Shown piece by piece: positions 28,983 through 38,126 of a stretch of DNA of 52,843 nucleotides. How positions within the stretch are numbered: the first letter of the stretch is position 1; every line of letters begins with the position of its first letter. The notes under the pieces are model-generated. The model worked only from the letters and a program-made list of their open reading frames with translations, did not search any database and was not told where the DNA came from. Both the position numbers and the translations under genes were made by a program. This DNA is from a virus. The stretch covers positions 1 to 52,843 of the IMG/VR virus record IMGVR_UViG_3300050166_000172; one strand, 5' to 3'.

Positions 28983-30406
28983 TGCCTTTATCAGATACTG
29001 AAATATTAGAATTAGAAAAACTTGTAAATGAGAAAACACTTTATGTTATTTCAGAAGAAACAAATCCTAATTATTCATATCTGTTTAACTCATTAAATGA
29101 GCAAAAATTCAACGATAAAGGAGAACTTATTTCAGGAAAAAAAGGCGTAGGACTTGAGGGTTCTTCTCGTTCTGCTAAAACATGGTCTTGGATATTTTTC
29201 GTTGTTTATATATGCTTATTTGTAGAAAAAGAATGTACTATAAATATTTATCGTTCTACTTTTGAAGAGTTTAAAACCACTTTATATGATGATTTTAAAC
29301 GTGTTTTAGATATATTTCAATTACCTAATAGGTTTCATAATGCAGATAGAATTAAATCGTTTAAAATAGGTAAAAACTTAATCAATTTTATTGGTTGTGA
29401 TAAGGTTTCAAAAGCGCACGGTGCTGGTTGTGATTATGCTGTTTTTAACGAAATGATTCATATTCCTAAAAATATTTTCGATCAGGTTGAAATGCGTTGT
29501 CGTAAGTTTTGGGTTGGCGACTGGAATCCATCAGTTACACAACATTATATTTTCGACAACATTCTTACAAGGCCAGATATAGGATATTTAAGAACAACAT
29601 TTCAAACAAATAAACACCTTTCAACTCAAGAAAGGAGTAAAATTTTAGGTTACGAACCTTGGAAGCCAGGAACATGTGAAGTAATTGATAACGAAATTTA
29701 TTTTAAAGGATTACCTGTAAGCGCCATTAATCAACCACCACCACACCCTACAAATATAGACCATGGAACAGCTGACGAATTTAACTGGAGAGTATATGGT
29801 CTAGGTTTGAGGGGAGCAATGAAAGGTGTAATATTCCAGCATGTAAAATGGATTGAAGAAAGCGAATTCCCTGATTTAGAATATCGTTACGGAATGGACT
29901 TTGGTTTCACGATAGATCCTTCCACTTTAGTGCGTCATGCAGAAGATGATTATAATATTTGGTTATGGCCATTAATGTACGAGCCAACAGAAAATCCAGA
30001 AATTATTGACAATTATTTTATTAAAATTAATATTGAACGCGACAAGCTAATTACTGCAGATTCAGCAGATAAATACACTGGTGAAAATAAAGGTACTGTT
30101 GAAATGGTTAAATCTCTTAAAACAAAACCCTGGAACATCAAAAAAGTTAAAAAAAATAAAGGAATTCTTTTTTGGATTAACTCTATGAAAACAAAAAAAA
30201 TACACATTGTAAAAAACAGTTTTTATAGTTTTATAAAAAAAGAACAAGAAAATTATAGAATGCGTGAAGTAAATGGAATATCAATAAATCAGCCAATTGA
30301 TGGTTTCGACCATTTTTGGGCAGCTTCAAGATACGCACACATGGCATTCAATAATAACGGAATTACTGAATATAATACATCAGAAGATGTTTTAAGTCAA
30401 TTTTAA
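28982..30406 (+). CDS. terL: Large terminase subunit
   Basis: A 474-residue terminase. ATPase domain: Walker A-like GSSRSAKT (60-67) and Walker B CDYAVFNEM (about 150-158). Nuclease domain: acidic positions in YGMDFGFT (Asp306), ITADSADK (Asp360) and GFDHFWAASRY (about 446-456). The protein cuts concatemers and drives DNA into the procapsid. It begins one base inside the previous stop and is followed after 12 bp by the portal gene, the canonical packaging order. Length is typical. Confidence 0.93.
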   Translation: MPLSDTEILELEKLVNEKTLYVISEETNPNYSYLFNSLNEQKFNDKGELISGKKGVGLEGSSRSAKTWSWIFFVVYICLFVEKECTINIYRSTFEEFKTTLYDDFKRVLDIFQLPNRFHNADRIKSFKIGKNLINFIGCDKVSKAHGAGCDYAVFNEMIHIPKNIFDQVEMRCRKFWVGDWNPSVTQHYIFDNILTRPDIGYLRTTFQTNKHLSTQERSKILGYEPWKPGTCEVIDNEIYFKGLPVSAINQPPPHPTNIDHGTADEFNWRVYGLGLRGAMKGVIFQHVKWIEESEFPDLEYRYGMDFGFTIDPSTLVRHAEDDYNIWLWPLMYEPTENPEIIDNYFIKINIERDKLITADSADKYTGENKGTVEMVKSLKTKPWNIKKVKKNKGILFWINSMKTKKIHIVKNSFYSFIKKEQENYRMREVNGISINQPIDGFDHFWAASRYAHMAFNNNGITEYNTSEDVLSQF

Positions 30407-30418
30407 ATATAAAAAATC

Positions 30419-31855
30419 ATGGAAGAAGAAATCAAATTATTATTAGAAAAGCTAAAAAATGATCCTGACAATGCAGTTAAGGATTTTGAAGCAACAAAAA
30501 AAACTGGAACTGCAGATTTTATTAAAGAGTTTAGTGGAGATAGAGATATTCGGGAAACACAAATAGACAATCTACAAAAAGACAAAACTATTGGTACAGG
30601 TATAAATCAAAAATTAGTTAAAAAAGCAAGATTAAAAGTAAAGTTTCAAAACAAAATTGTAAGAACTGCTACTGCTTTTGAAGTTGGTGAACCAGTTACT
30701 TTAAAACCAAATAATTCAAAATTAAATCTTCATAAAGAAGTAGATGCTATTTGGAGAAATAATAGAATTGATGCCAAAACAAAAGAGTTGGTTAAATTCA
30801 AAAAAGCCCATACAGAAGCAGCTATGTTATTTTATTTAAATTCTATAACTCCTGAAACTTTGATTGGAAAAGTACTAGGTATTCTTGGTATTTCTCAAAA
30901 AAATGAAATAAAAACTAGAGTAATTACAAATAAAAATGCTTCATTATATCCATACTTTGATGCTACTGGAGATATGATTGCATTTGGTTACGGATTTAAT
31001 AGTAAAACAAGCGATAAAGATGTTAAAAATCTTTGGGTTTATACTTCAGATAATTTAATTAAATTAGATAATAGTAAAGGAAACTTCATTTTAACTGAGA
31101 CAAAAGCTCATGGTTTTTCAAAAATTCCAATAGTTTATATAAATCAAGATGAGCCTGAATGGTTTGATGTTAAAGAACTAATCGATAGATATGAAGTAGC
31201 AGTTTCAAAAAATTCTGATTCCATTGATTATTCAGGTCATCCCATTTTAATTGTTGAAGGAGAAGTTAAGGGTGCCCCAGATAAAGGAGAAGTTGGAAAA
31301 GTCTTTAACATTCCAATAAAATATGATGATGAAGGCAAACCACAAAAAGGTGATATTCGTTTCTTAACTCACGAACAAGCTCCAGAATCAGTTAAACTTG
31401 AATTTGATACATTAGAGAATAATGTTTATGCAATTACCTCTACTCCTAACCTTTCGTTTGATAATATAAAAAGCATTGGAGCAGTTTCTGGTGTAGCCTT
31501 AAAATTATTATTTTTAGATGCCATCATAAAAGCAAAAGATAATGAAAGCGATAATCGTACGATGTACGAAAGAATTATAAATGTAATTATTTCTGGAACA
31601 ATAAAAACAGTAAATACTTCATTAGCAAAAGAAGCAAACGAATTGCTTTATGAGATACAATTCAACTCTATACTTCCAGACGATTTAAAAACTGCTGCAG
31701 ATATAGTAAGCACTTTGAGAACTGCTGGAGTAATTTCTAAGAAAACAGCTATTCAATACTTACAAATGGTACAAGATACCGAAAAAGAAATTGAGGAAAT
31801 AAACGCAGAAGAAACTGCAAAAAACGATATTACTAACCCACCTAATACTATTTAA
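30419..31855 (+). CDS. Portal protein (SPP1 gp6-like)
   Basis: A 478-residue protein after terL, with the SPP1-type portal pattern: an acidic helical start, KNASLYPYFDATGDMIAFGY (about 170-190), PIVYINQDEPEWFDVKELID, a SIDYSGHPILIVEG segment and the SIGAVSGVALKLLF helix late in the protein. The C-terminus is acidic and helical. Portals form the dodecameric vertex ring through which DNA passes. Position directly after terL and before capsid genes fits. Confidence 0.85.
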   Translation: MEEEIKLLLEKLKNDPDNAVKDFEATKKTGTADFIKEFSGDRDIRETQIDNLQKDKTIGTGINQKLVKKARLKVKFQNKIVRTATAFEVGEPVTLKPNNSKLNLHKEVDAIWRNNRIDAKTKELVKFKKAHTEAAMLFYLNSITPETLIGKVLGILGISQKNEIKTRVITNKNASLYPYFDATGDMIAFGYGFNSKTSDKDVKNLWVYTSDNLIKLDNSKGNFILTETKAHGFSKIPIVYINQDEPEWFDVKELIDRYEVAVSKNSDSIDYSGHPILIVEGEVKGAPDKGEVGKVFNIPIKYDDEGKPQKGDIRFLTHEQAPESVKLEFDTLENNVYAITSTPNLSFDNIKSIGAVSGVALKLLFLDAIIKAKDNESDNRTMYERIINVIISGTIKTVNTSLAKEANELLYEIQFNSILPDDLKTAADIVSTLRTAGVISKKTAIQYLQMVQDTEKEIEEINAEETAKNDITNPPNTI

Positions 31856-31856
31856 T

Positions 31857-32033
31857 ATGAAATACTTTGCTTTATTATTAATGCTTCCAACAGCTGTTAT
31901 TGTTGGTTTATTTGGAATTTTTTATAAGGAACTTTACAAGAAACCTATTTTTAAAAATGGCTGGTTTTTGGTAATCTTCAATTTATTAATTTGGCTTTTA
32001 ATAGGACTTTTAATTTTTAGATGGATTTTGTAA
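31857..32033 (+). CDS. Small two-pass membrane protein
   Basis: A 58-residue ORF (MKYFALLLMLPTAVIVGLFG) with two hydrophobic segments (about 3-22 and 36-55) separated by a basic loop. It starts one base after the portal stop, and its stop overlaps the next start as TAATG. A membrane protein in a capsid operon is unusual; a holin-like or superinfection role is possible but untested. Confidence 0.5.
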   Translation: MKYFALLLMLPTAVIVGLFGIFYKELYKKPIFKNGWFLVIFNLLIWLLIGLLIFRWIL

Positions 32034-32359
32034 TGCGAGAAAAGAAAATTATAATCCCAATTTACGAATGTAAATTAACTCTTATTTTAGTTAAAGACTT
32101 GTTTTATATTGAAAAAAAATATAAAACACGATCATTAAAATATTATGCTGCGGTAACTATTCCAGACGAAAATAAATTAGGAAATTATTTAGTTGCTTTT
32201 GAATGCAAAGATAGGGGTATTATTGCCCATGAAATTGTTCATTTAATAAATTACATTTTTATAGATCATGGTGTGGAATTAGACAGACATAATGATGAAA
32301 CACAAGCCTATCTTACTTCATGGCTTTTTAATAAAATTGAAAAATTTATTTATAAATAA
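32033..32359 (+). CDS. Zincin-like protein
   Basis: Start at ATG 32033 gives 108 residues; an in-frame ATG at 32021 overlaps the membrane gene and is less likely. The HExxH motif reads AHEIVHLINYIFIDHG, with a downstream acidic candidate ligand in DETQAYLTSW. This is the pattern of small metallopeptidase-like phage proteins that follow the portal in Bacteroidota phages. It could act in capsid maturation, but no substrate is visible. A terminator follows directly. Confidence 0.65.
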   Translation: MREKKIIIPIYECKLTLILVKDLFYIEKKYKTRSLKYYAAVTIPDENKLGNYLVAFECKDRGIIAHEIVHLINYIFIDHGVELDRHNDETQAYLTSWLFNKIEKFIYK

Positions 32360-32367
32360 TAACACAC

Positions 32368-32398
32368 AAAACCACTCAAAATTCGAGTGGTTTTTTTT
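32368..32398 (+). terminator. Terminator of the packaging operon
   Basis: AAAACCACTC (32368-32377) pairs with GAGTGGTTTT (32385-32394) over 7 nt, followed by T residues to 32398. It separates the packaging genes from the capsid operon, which has its own promoter immediately after. Confidence 0.85.
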
Positions 32399-32410
32399 GT
32401 TAAAATTCTA

Positions 32411-32454
32411 ATTATTTTTATTTAGACTAAATAAAAATAATTTCATTACATTTG
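32411..32454 (+). promoter_or_regulatory. Capsid operon promoter with 31-nt palindrome
   Basis: 32411-32441 is a perfect 15-bp inverted repeat around one base, right arm CTAAATAAAAATAAT. Five bases later comes TACATTTG (32447-32454), an exact -7 TAnnTTTG match, 35 bp upstream of the scaffold gene. The same right arm, the same 5-bp gap and the same TACATTTG occur before the gene at 46616. The palindrome is the likely binding site of a late activator or repressor. Confidence 0.7.
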
Positions 32455-32489
32455 TAATCAATATAATAACAATTAAAATCAAATTTATT

Positions 32490-33158
32490 ATGGCAGTAGC
32501 ACCAGAAAAAATTAAGGCAAGACTTAAGGCATTGTTCCCTAAGGCTAACTTATCGACTAAAAGGCTAGACGCTTATGCGGCTAAACTTGCACCAAAACCA
32601 GCAGATGATGCAGATGATGAAGCAATTGATGTTATCATTAACGATTACAATGAAGTAATTGATTTTGAAGCAGTCGCAAAAGAGGATGATAAAACTCGCA
32701 CTCTTGAATCAAAAGCTAAAGCAGATGCAGAAAAAGCAAAAGGAAAAGGTGGGAATAGCGAAGATGATGACCAAGATGATGATATTAATACTGATGGAAT
32801 GACAGAGTTTGAAAAAACAATGTTAAAAAAATTCGGTAAAATTCAATCTGAATTGGAAACAATCAAGTCTGGTAATGCACAAAAAAGCAAATTAGAACAA
32901 GCGAAAACATCACTTGAAAAATCAGAAGTTTTCAAAAAACTTGACGATGATACTAAAGCTTTTATGCTTAAAAATGTTGATTTAGAATCTGAAATCCCAT
33001 TTGAAGAACAAATTACAGGACTTGAGACTGTATTTTCTAAACTAGTTCAAAATAGTGTAGATGGTGGAGATTATGCAGGAGTACCACCAGTAAATAGCGG
33101 TAAAACTGATAAATTTTCTCAAGAAGATGCTGATAAAATTGTTGGAGAAATTTTTTAA
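32490..33158 (+). CDS. Scaffolding-type capsid assembly protein
   Basis: A 222-residue, strongly charged protein: lysine/alanine-rich start, acidic centre (NSEDDDQDDDINTDG), a long helix (TEFEKTMLKKFGKIQSELET) and a glycine-containing tail that ends KFSQEDADKIVGEIF. Low complexity, high charge and helical content, plus position before decoration and capsid genes, fit a scaffolding protein. The assignment is by context and composition. Confidence 0.7.
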   Translation: MAVAPEKIKARLKALFPKANLSTKRLDAYAAKLAPKPADDADDEAIDVIINDYNEVIDFEAVAKEDDKTRTLESKAKADAEKAKGKGGNSEDDDQDDDINTDGMTEFEKTMLKKFGKIQSELETIKSGNAQKSKLEQAKTSLEKSEVFKKLDDDTKAFMLKNVDLESEIPFEEQITGLETVFSKLVQNSVDGGDYAGVPPVNSGKTDKFSQEDADKIVGEIF

Positions 33159-33176
33159 TAATCTAAAACTAAAATC

Positions 33177-33584
33177 ATGTCAGGACAAACCGCAGATTTA
33201 AACAGTCAAGGTAGCCAAGTAGATGTTGGCTATGACTCAGTAACTATTGTTACTAATTTAGAGAATATTCCAGGAGGAAAAACTCTAAATACTACAGGTT
33301 TTACACCAGAAGTAATTAAAGCAGGTCATTTAGTGATCGTGGAAACTGCAACTGGAATACACAAACCAATGCCAGTTAATACTCAAGAAACTGCTTATGC
33401 ATCATTGCCAGCAAATCACGAATATAAAGGCGTGGTAGCTGCTTCCGTATTAAAAGCAAAACCATTTGTGGCCATTATGGTACGTGGAACATTTAATGAG
33501 CAAGCTTTTGCAAACAATGGAGGTTTCGCAACCCCATCAGCTGCAAAAACTGCTTTAAGTTTAATCAGATTTACTAAAGACTAA
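33177..33584 (+). CDS. Head decoration-like protein
   Basis: A 135-residue protein (MSGQTADLNSQGSQVDVGYD) rich in beta strands, small residues and valine (GHLVIVETATGIHKPMPV, then YKGVVAASVLKAKPFVAIM), similar in build to capsid decoration proteins with a beta-tulip-like fold. It lies between scaffold and major capsid, the usual place for such a gene. No catalytic residues. Confidence 0.6.
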   Translation: MSGQTADLNSQGSQVDVGYDSVTIVTNLENIPGGKTLNTTGFTPEVIKAGHLVIVETATGIHKPMPVNTQETAYASLPANHEYKGVVAASVLKAKPFVAIMVRGTFNEQAFANNGGFATPSAAKTALSLIRFTKD

Positions 33585-33590
33585 TACATT

Positions 33591-34865
33591 ATGAAAAAGT
33601 CATTATTCGTAGCTTTTATTGCTGCCTTTCAGGTAATTGCAGCAAGTATTGAAAAAAGAGTCAATGATAAGAAAACAGAACAAACGTATCTGTTTAAAGA
33701 TTTATTGACTAAAAAACAATCAACCGACTTACGTTGGGATTCTTTAACCGTAAATGGAACATTGGTTTCTGCTGATGTAGTGGCTTTAAGTTCTTCTTTA
33801 CCGTTGAAAAAAAGAGATAAGTTTTCTACAGCTTCTGGAGAAATTCCAAAAATAGGAATGAAAATGCAGATGAACGAGAAACAAATGTCAGATGTAGAAA
33901 TTTTAAAATCTCGTGGAGTTGCACAAACTGAATTAGTAAAATTAATTTTCGAAGATGAAGTGAAATGTACTATGGGTATTTATGAAAAATTAGAGTATAT
34001 GTTCCTTCAAGGTTTGTCTTCAGGAGTTGCTTTAGTTGATGATGATACTAACGTAGGAACAGGAATTCGCGTTGATTATGGCTACCAAGACAGTAATAAA
34101 TTTGGTGTAACTGTTAATTGGGCACAAGCAACCGCTAAACCTATCGACGACATCAAAAGAATTATGAGAACAGCAATGATGAAAGGTGATGTTTTAAAAT
34201 TTATGTTCTTAGATACTGAAACATTAGATGCACTTTGTAATAATGAACAGGTAAGACAGCAATTTGCATTCAGCTTAAACTTTGTAGGAAATAATATTCC
34301 AACATTAGATAATGAGCAAATTAAGACATTGTTTTCTAACCGTTTAAAATTATCAATTATAGAAATTGATCGTTACGTTATGGTAGAGCGCGATGCTAAA
34401 CAAAATGCTGTTAAATGCTGGGCTGATAACCAAGTTGTATTTACAACAAATAACAAAGTTGGTGATTTAGTTTGGGGAACTTTAGTAGAAGATTTAAACC
34501 GTTCAAAAGATGTTGATTATGCAAAAGTTGATGGTTTTATTTTACTTAAAAAATGGCACGAGCCAGAACCATTTGCAGAGTTTACATCATCACAAGCATT
34601 AGTATTGCCAGTAATTAATAATGTATCTAGTATTTACATTATTGACTGCGGTGATTCAGTTGCAGATGTACAAACAGAAGGTGATGCTAATTTTTCTTAC
34701 AAAGGAACTAATTATACAAAAGTATCTGTTGTCGCAGCTTACAAAATTGTTAAGCCAACATCTAAAATAACTACATCAACTGCTGATGCTTATATTTTAG
34801 AAGTAATTAACAAATTGTCAGATGAAGAAATTACAATTTTTGAAGCCAACATCGTAGCAGCTTAA
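33591..34865 (+). CDS. Major capsid protein
   Basis: A 424-residue protein of suitable size and position. The front (KKSLFVAFIAAFQVIAAS, about 2-19) is a hydrophobic helix that is not followed by a clear cleavage site; in phage capsid proteins it is part of the N-terminal arm. It contains the E-loop-like region rich in charged residues (EIPKIGMKMQMNEKQMSDVE) and long stretches of beta strand and helix that suit the HK97 fold. The C-terminal 90 residues (VLPVINNVSSIYIIDCGD onward) look like an added surface domain. Position after scaffold and decoration supports the call. Confidence 0.8.
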   Translation: MKKSLFVAFIAAFQVIAASIEKRVNDKKTEQTYLFKDLLTKKQSTDLRWDSLTVNGTLVSADVVALSSSLPLKKRDKFSTASGEIPKIGMKMQMNEKQMSDVEILKSRGVAQTELVKLIFEDEVKCTMGIYEKLEYMFLQGLSSGVALVDDDTNVGTGIRVDYGYQDSNKFGVTVNWAQATAKPIDDIKRIMRTAMMKGDVLKFMFLDTETLDALCNNEQVRQQFAFSLNFVGNNIPTLDNEQIKTLFSNRLKLSIIEIDRYVMVERDAKQNAVKCWADNQVVFTTNNKVGDLVWGTLVEDLNRSKDVDYAKVDGFILLKKWHEPEPFAEFTSSQALVLPVINNVSSIYIIDCGDSVADVQTEGDANFSYKGTNYTKVSVVAAYKIVKPTSKITTSTADAYILEVINKLSDEEITIFEANIVAA

Positions 34866-34868
34866 AAA

Positions 34869-35444
34869 ATGTATAGTCAAGAAACAATAAACTTATTTAA
34901 TAATAGAATTGGTTGGTCTGTAACTACAGACCTTCCATTTACTATTAATGATGAGATTAAATTACCTAATACTGTTTTAAAATTTAACGGTTTTCATGGT
35001 TTGGTTTCATTAACAAATCTTTTACATACTGTTGATGAAAGTTTAAATATTCCTACGGAATTTAATAAATTATTGTTAGAACTTAGAAGCCAATGTATTC
35101 TTTTTTCTTTAACCTGGATATTAGATAAGCATCCAGATTATGTTGATAGTGAAAGCTATGATGCAATTATTGTAGAAAAATCAAAGCTATTTGAAGAAGT
35201 TATTGGGTTACTAATGACGATTAAAGTTTTTGAGCTTTATATGTCAAGTAATCGCTCTAATTACATTGAAAGAAACGCAAAATTGAGCTACCAAAACTTA
35301 AAAATTGAACTTGAAGGAATTAAAAATGATAACGGCCATCAAGTGGCTGTAGGAATTAGACAACAACTTCAAAAAGCAGTTAAAGACGCTCAAAAAGCAA
35401 TTTTCAAAAATGCACCAAGTGTGGAATATATAGAATTTTGGTAA
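34869..35444 (+). CDS. Head-completion or adaptor protein (DUF6712-like)
   Basis: A 191-residue, largely helical protein (MYSQETINLFNNRIGWSVTT). The position directly after the capsid gene and the pattern of helices with a basic C-terminus (RQQLQKAVKDAQKAIF) correspond to head-tail adaptor proteins of Bacteroidota phages. Assignment by synteny; the sequence itself shows no distinct motif. Confidence 0.55.
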   Translation: MYSQETINLFNNRIGWSVTTDLPFTINDEIKLPNTVLKFNGFHGLVSLTNLLHTVDESLNIPTEFNKLLLELRSQCILFSLTWILDKHPDYVDSESYDAIIVEKSKLFEEVIGLLMTIKVFELYMSSNRSNYIERNAKLSYQNLKIELEGIKNDNGHQVAVGIRQQLQKAVKDAQKAIFKNAPSVEYIEFW

Positions 35445-35445
35445 C

Positions 35446-35964
35446 ATGAATTATACTTACACAAATGTAAAAGGTATCGATGTTGATATTCAAGAAATTC
35501 AAACATATTTATACAATCAATTAAATTGGGGTATAATTAATGGTTTCGGAAGGGTTTTTAAGAATATAAACAAAACCAATAAAACATTAGTTCCAGAAGC
35601 TTACATTGGAGTCGGTGAGTATAAAGAAGTATTAACAGATGATTCTGTAAATGCTTTATTTTTCTTTGTCGATGATGATGAACATAAAAGCAAGGAAGGC
35701 TATTTATTTCAAACAAAAATAAATATTATAGTAATTGCCAATCTAAAAAAAATATTCAAAAACTCGCAATATAGAGAAGATAATCAGTGTGAAGATTCTT
35801 TAATTTCATTACTACAAAAAAAAGGAATACAAGTTTTAAAAATCAAAAAAGGATTAAAAGCCGCTTTAAGTGATTTCTATAGTGAAAACATTTCGCTATC
35901 AAATATGGAGCCTTACCACTGCTTTAGTTTGGAGTTTGATTTATCCTATTATTTAGAATGTTAA
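35446..35964 (+). CDS. Head-tail connector or tail completion protein
   Basis: A 172-residue alpha/beta protein (MNYTYTNVKGIDVDIQEIQT) with beta strands (KINIIVIANLKKIF) and a terminal FSLEFDLSYYLEC. Located between the adaptor and tail tube genes, where connector and tail terminator proteins are coded. Assignment by position. Confidence 0.5.
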   Translation: MNYTYTNVKGIDVDIQEIQTYLYNQLNWGIINGFGRVFKNINKTNKTLVPEAYIGVGEYKEVLTDDSVNALFFFVDDDEHKSKEGYLFQTKINIIVIANLKKIFKNSQYREDNQCEDSLISLLQKKGIQVLKIKKGLKAALSDFYSENISLSNMEPYHCFSLEFDLSYYLEC

Positions 35965-35982
35965 TATAATAAAAAAAAAATT

Positions 35983-36861
35983 ATGAGTGTTATTTTAAAA
36001 CATTGCGAAGGTAGCAGTTCTTCAAGAAACACAGGGGCAAAAAAACAATGCCTTGAAGGTTTAACAGATAGAATGTATGCTGCTAAAAAAGGGTTCAAAT
36101 TTGCATCAGTTGCAGATTTTGAAAGTAAAGCAAAATGGCTTGAGGCTATTGCTGCAAAAAATATAGTTCCTTTTTACAAGGTCTATGAATTAACTGCTGA
36201 AAACACAGAAGCAACTGTGTATGAAACTGGAGATTTCGTTTACGAAACTTCTCCAGCAGTAAAGAAAACATCTTTTGAATCTTATTTAGGTTTTTGCTCT
36301 CACAGAGCAATGAAATCATATAATGATTCAACAGAATATACTCAAATCTTCGAATCAACTAATAAAGGAGAATTTATTGGTGTTTCTGAAGGTGATGGCG
36401 TAAAAGGTCAAGATGTTTCTATTCGTGTTGGAATTAGAAATATTGCTACAAAAGACAAACCAGCTTACACAAAAGTGAGTTTAACTTTTGATGATTACAA
36501 CCAATTAGAAGATAATCCGGTGGTAATTAAAACAGGTTTCTTGTCAAGTGATTTAGATGGAATTTACGATGTTAAACTTACGAAGGTTTCTGCTAATTCA
36601 ACTTCAATTAAGTTTACTGCATCAGTAGGCTGTTCTGCAGGAGAAGATACAGTAAAATCATTTGTATTGGCTAACTTTGTTTTAAAAGATAATTTTGGAC
36701 AAGTAGTAAACTCTTCAAGTTTTACTCCAGCAGATTCAGAAGGTGTATATACACTTACTGGTGGACCTTTTGCCAACACTTATACTTTAAATCTTGTAGG
36801 TGTAGTCACAATAGGTGGTATTTGCTATGAATCAGAAAATCCTTTATCAATTACTTTTTAA
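35983..36861 (+). CDS. Major tail tube-type protein with Ig-like C-terminus
   Basis: A 292-residue protein. The first 190 residues are consistent with a tail tube protein (FYKVYELTAENTEATVYE, FESYLGFCSHRAMKSYND). The last 100 residues form an Ig-like beta sandwich (VKLTKVSANSTSIKFTASVG to the end YESENPLSITF), a decoration common on tail tube subunits. Position between connector and chaperone genes supports this role. Stop overlaps the next start (TAATG). Confidence 0.65.
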   Translation: MSVILKHCEGSSSSRNTGAKKQCLEGLTDRMYAAKKGFKFASVADFESKAKWLEAIAAKNIVPFYKVYELTAENTEATVYETGDFVYETSPAVKKTSFESYLGFCSHRAMKSYNDSTEYTQIFESTNKGEFIGVSEGDGVKGQDVSIRVGIRNIATKDKPAYTKVSLTFDDYNQLEDNPVVIKTGFLSSDLDGIYDVKLTKVSANSTSIKFTASVGCSAGEDTVKSFVLANFVLKDNFGQVVNSSSFTPADSEGVYTLTGGPFANTYTLNLVGVVTIGGICYESENPLSITF

Positions 36862-37127
36862 TGAATAAGTATAAAGGGATAGAATTTGCAAAGGGCTATA
36901 ACAAGTCCTTTGCTGATTTTAAAATTGAGTTTGGTTCAACTCATATTTTTAATAATATGTATCCAGATGTCCGTGAAAAAGAACTTAAAAAAGCTTATGA
37001 AATAGCAATTAATCAAAGCGTAAATAATAAAATTGACGTTATTGATGCAGAAATTATAAAACCAGATGGCAACATTACAACAACAAATGGAAAAAGCCAA
37101 AAGCCTAACTCCAGAAAGGGTAAGTAA
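36861..37127 (+). CDS. Small tail-module protein, unknown
   Basis: An 88-residue protein (MNKYKGIEFAKGYNKSFADF) ending in a basic, disordered tail (NSRKGK). Its last 62 bases are overlapped by the next gene in a different frame. It may be a short tail assembly factor; the sequence alone does not show one. Confidence 0.5.
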   Translation: MNKYKGIEFAKGYNKSFADFKIEFGSTHIFNNMYPDVREKELKKAYEIAINQSVNNKIDVIDAEIIKPDGNITTTNGKSQKPNSRKGK

Positions 37128-37542
37128 TGAATTATTTGACTTTTTAAAATCTATTAGTAAAGAAATTGTTGAAATCAATAAAAATAAAGTTTCAAAAGAC
37201 AGCAAAGATATATTTGATAATGCAATAGGTTTTTATTCCGAAGCCACCGAGTACATAACTAAAAACAATGCTCTTTTAGGCAAAGGAAATAAGATAAAAT
37301 ATGCAGGAGAACCATTTGATGCTGACGACACAGGAAGTTTTTTAAAAGGATTTTATGTAAACATTAATAATTCCGAATTAAAATTTGGATCAACAGATTC
37401 TAAAACTGAAATAATACTTAAAAGCGAAAATTGGTTGTCAGACGAATTATTCGGTTTAACAGATAAAGATTTAAGGGAGTTAATTGATAATCAATTACTC
37501 CCTTTTATTATTAAAAATAATAGAAAAATATTAAATGTATAA
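37066..37542 (+). CDS. Tail-module protein, possibly minor tail or completion
   Basis: A 158-residue protein starting at ATG 37066 inside the previous gene (62 bp overlap). N-terminal half is helical (KSLTPERVSNELFDFLKSIS), then a beta section (FLKGFYVNINNSELKFGS) and an amphipathic end. Similar length to HK97 gp10-type completion proteins and in the right position, but I can see no specific motif. The 62-bp overlap is unusually long. Confidence 0.5.
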   Translation: MATLQQQMEKAKSLTPERVSNELFDFLKSISKEIVEINKNKVSKDSKDIFDNAIGFYSEATEYITKNNALLGKGNKIKYAGEPFDADDTGSFLKGFYVNINNSELKFGSTDSKTEIILKSENWLSDELFGLTDKDLRELIDNQLLPFIIKNNRKILNV

Positions 37543-38122
37543 CTCACTTAGCCACATACCAGTAAAAGTATTCTACGAAATATTAGCTACCAATAACTAC
37601 AGATTATTGTTAGAAAAAGAAGACGTTTTTGTTTCTGATGAAAAAGTAATGAATACCTGGTCCGTTCTTAAATTAGATTATGATAGAAAAAATTCAAAAG
37701 AAGAAAATTCATTTTTTGAAATTAGAAAAGAAATCGAAATACTAAGTGCAAAGCATACACAAATAACACTTATTTGTCATTGCTTAAAAAACGATTGGAA
37801 CCAAGAATTAGTAAATATTCTTCTTGAAAATATGTATGTAATCAAAGACGATGAAAATTATATACAATATATCGAAACCATTGAAAGGCAAGTTGAAGCT
37901 TTACAGATTAAAATAAATAGATTAAAAGAACATCTTCCGCAAAAAAGTGAAGATGATGATCTAAACTCTGAAACAGATTTAGATGATGTAATGGCGAGCT
38001 TCTCCTCTATTTTACAAATTGATTTTGATTTCGAAACTATATCAGTCAACAAATTTTTTGCATTACAAAAACAGGTTGATTTAAAAATACAAAACTTAAA
38101 AAAACAATCATCTAAAAAATAA
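37535..38122 (+). CDS. Tail assembly chaperone-like protein
   Basis: A 195-residue helical protein directly before the tape measure gene, the standard chaperone position. The segment DVMASFSSILQIDFDFETIS with FFALQKQVDLKI is a pattern I associate with Bacteroidota phage tail assembly proteins. A charged linker (QKSEDDDLNSETDLDD) separates two helical parts. No slippery sequence with a second overlapping frame is evident, so there is no sign of the classical G/GT frameshift. Confidence 0.6.
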   Translation: MYNSLSHIPVKVFYEILATNNYRLLLEKEDVFVSDEKVMNTWSVLKLDYDRKNSKEENSFFEIRKEIEILSAKHTQITLICHCLKNDWNQELVNILLENMYVIKDDENYIQYIETIERQVEALQIKINRLKEHLPQKSEDDDLNSETDLDDVMASFSSILQIDFDFETISVNKFFALQKQVDLKIQNLKKQSSKK

Positions 38123-38126
38123 TAAG

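Noticed and set aside
37535-38126. Programmed frameshift in the tail chaperone gene
   Set aside because: No slippery heptamer with a sensible extended frame found before the tape measure gene; the gene ends with its own stop 4 bp before it.
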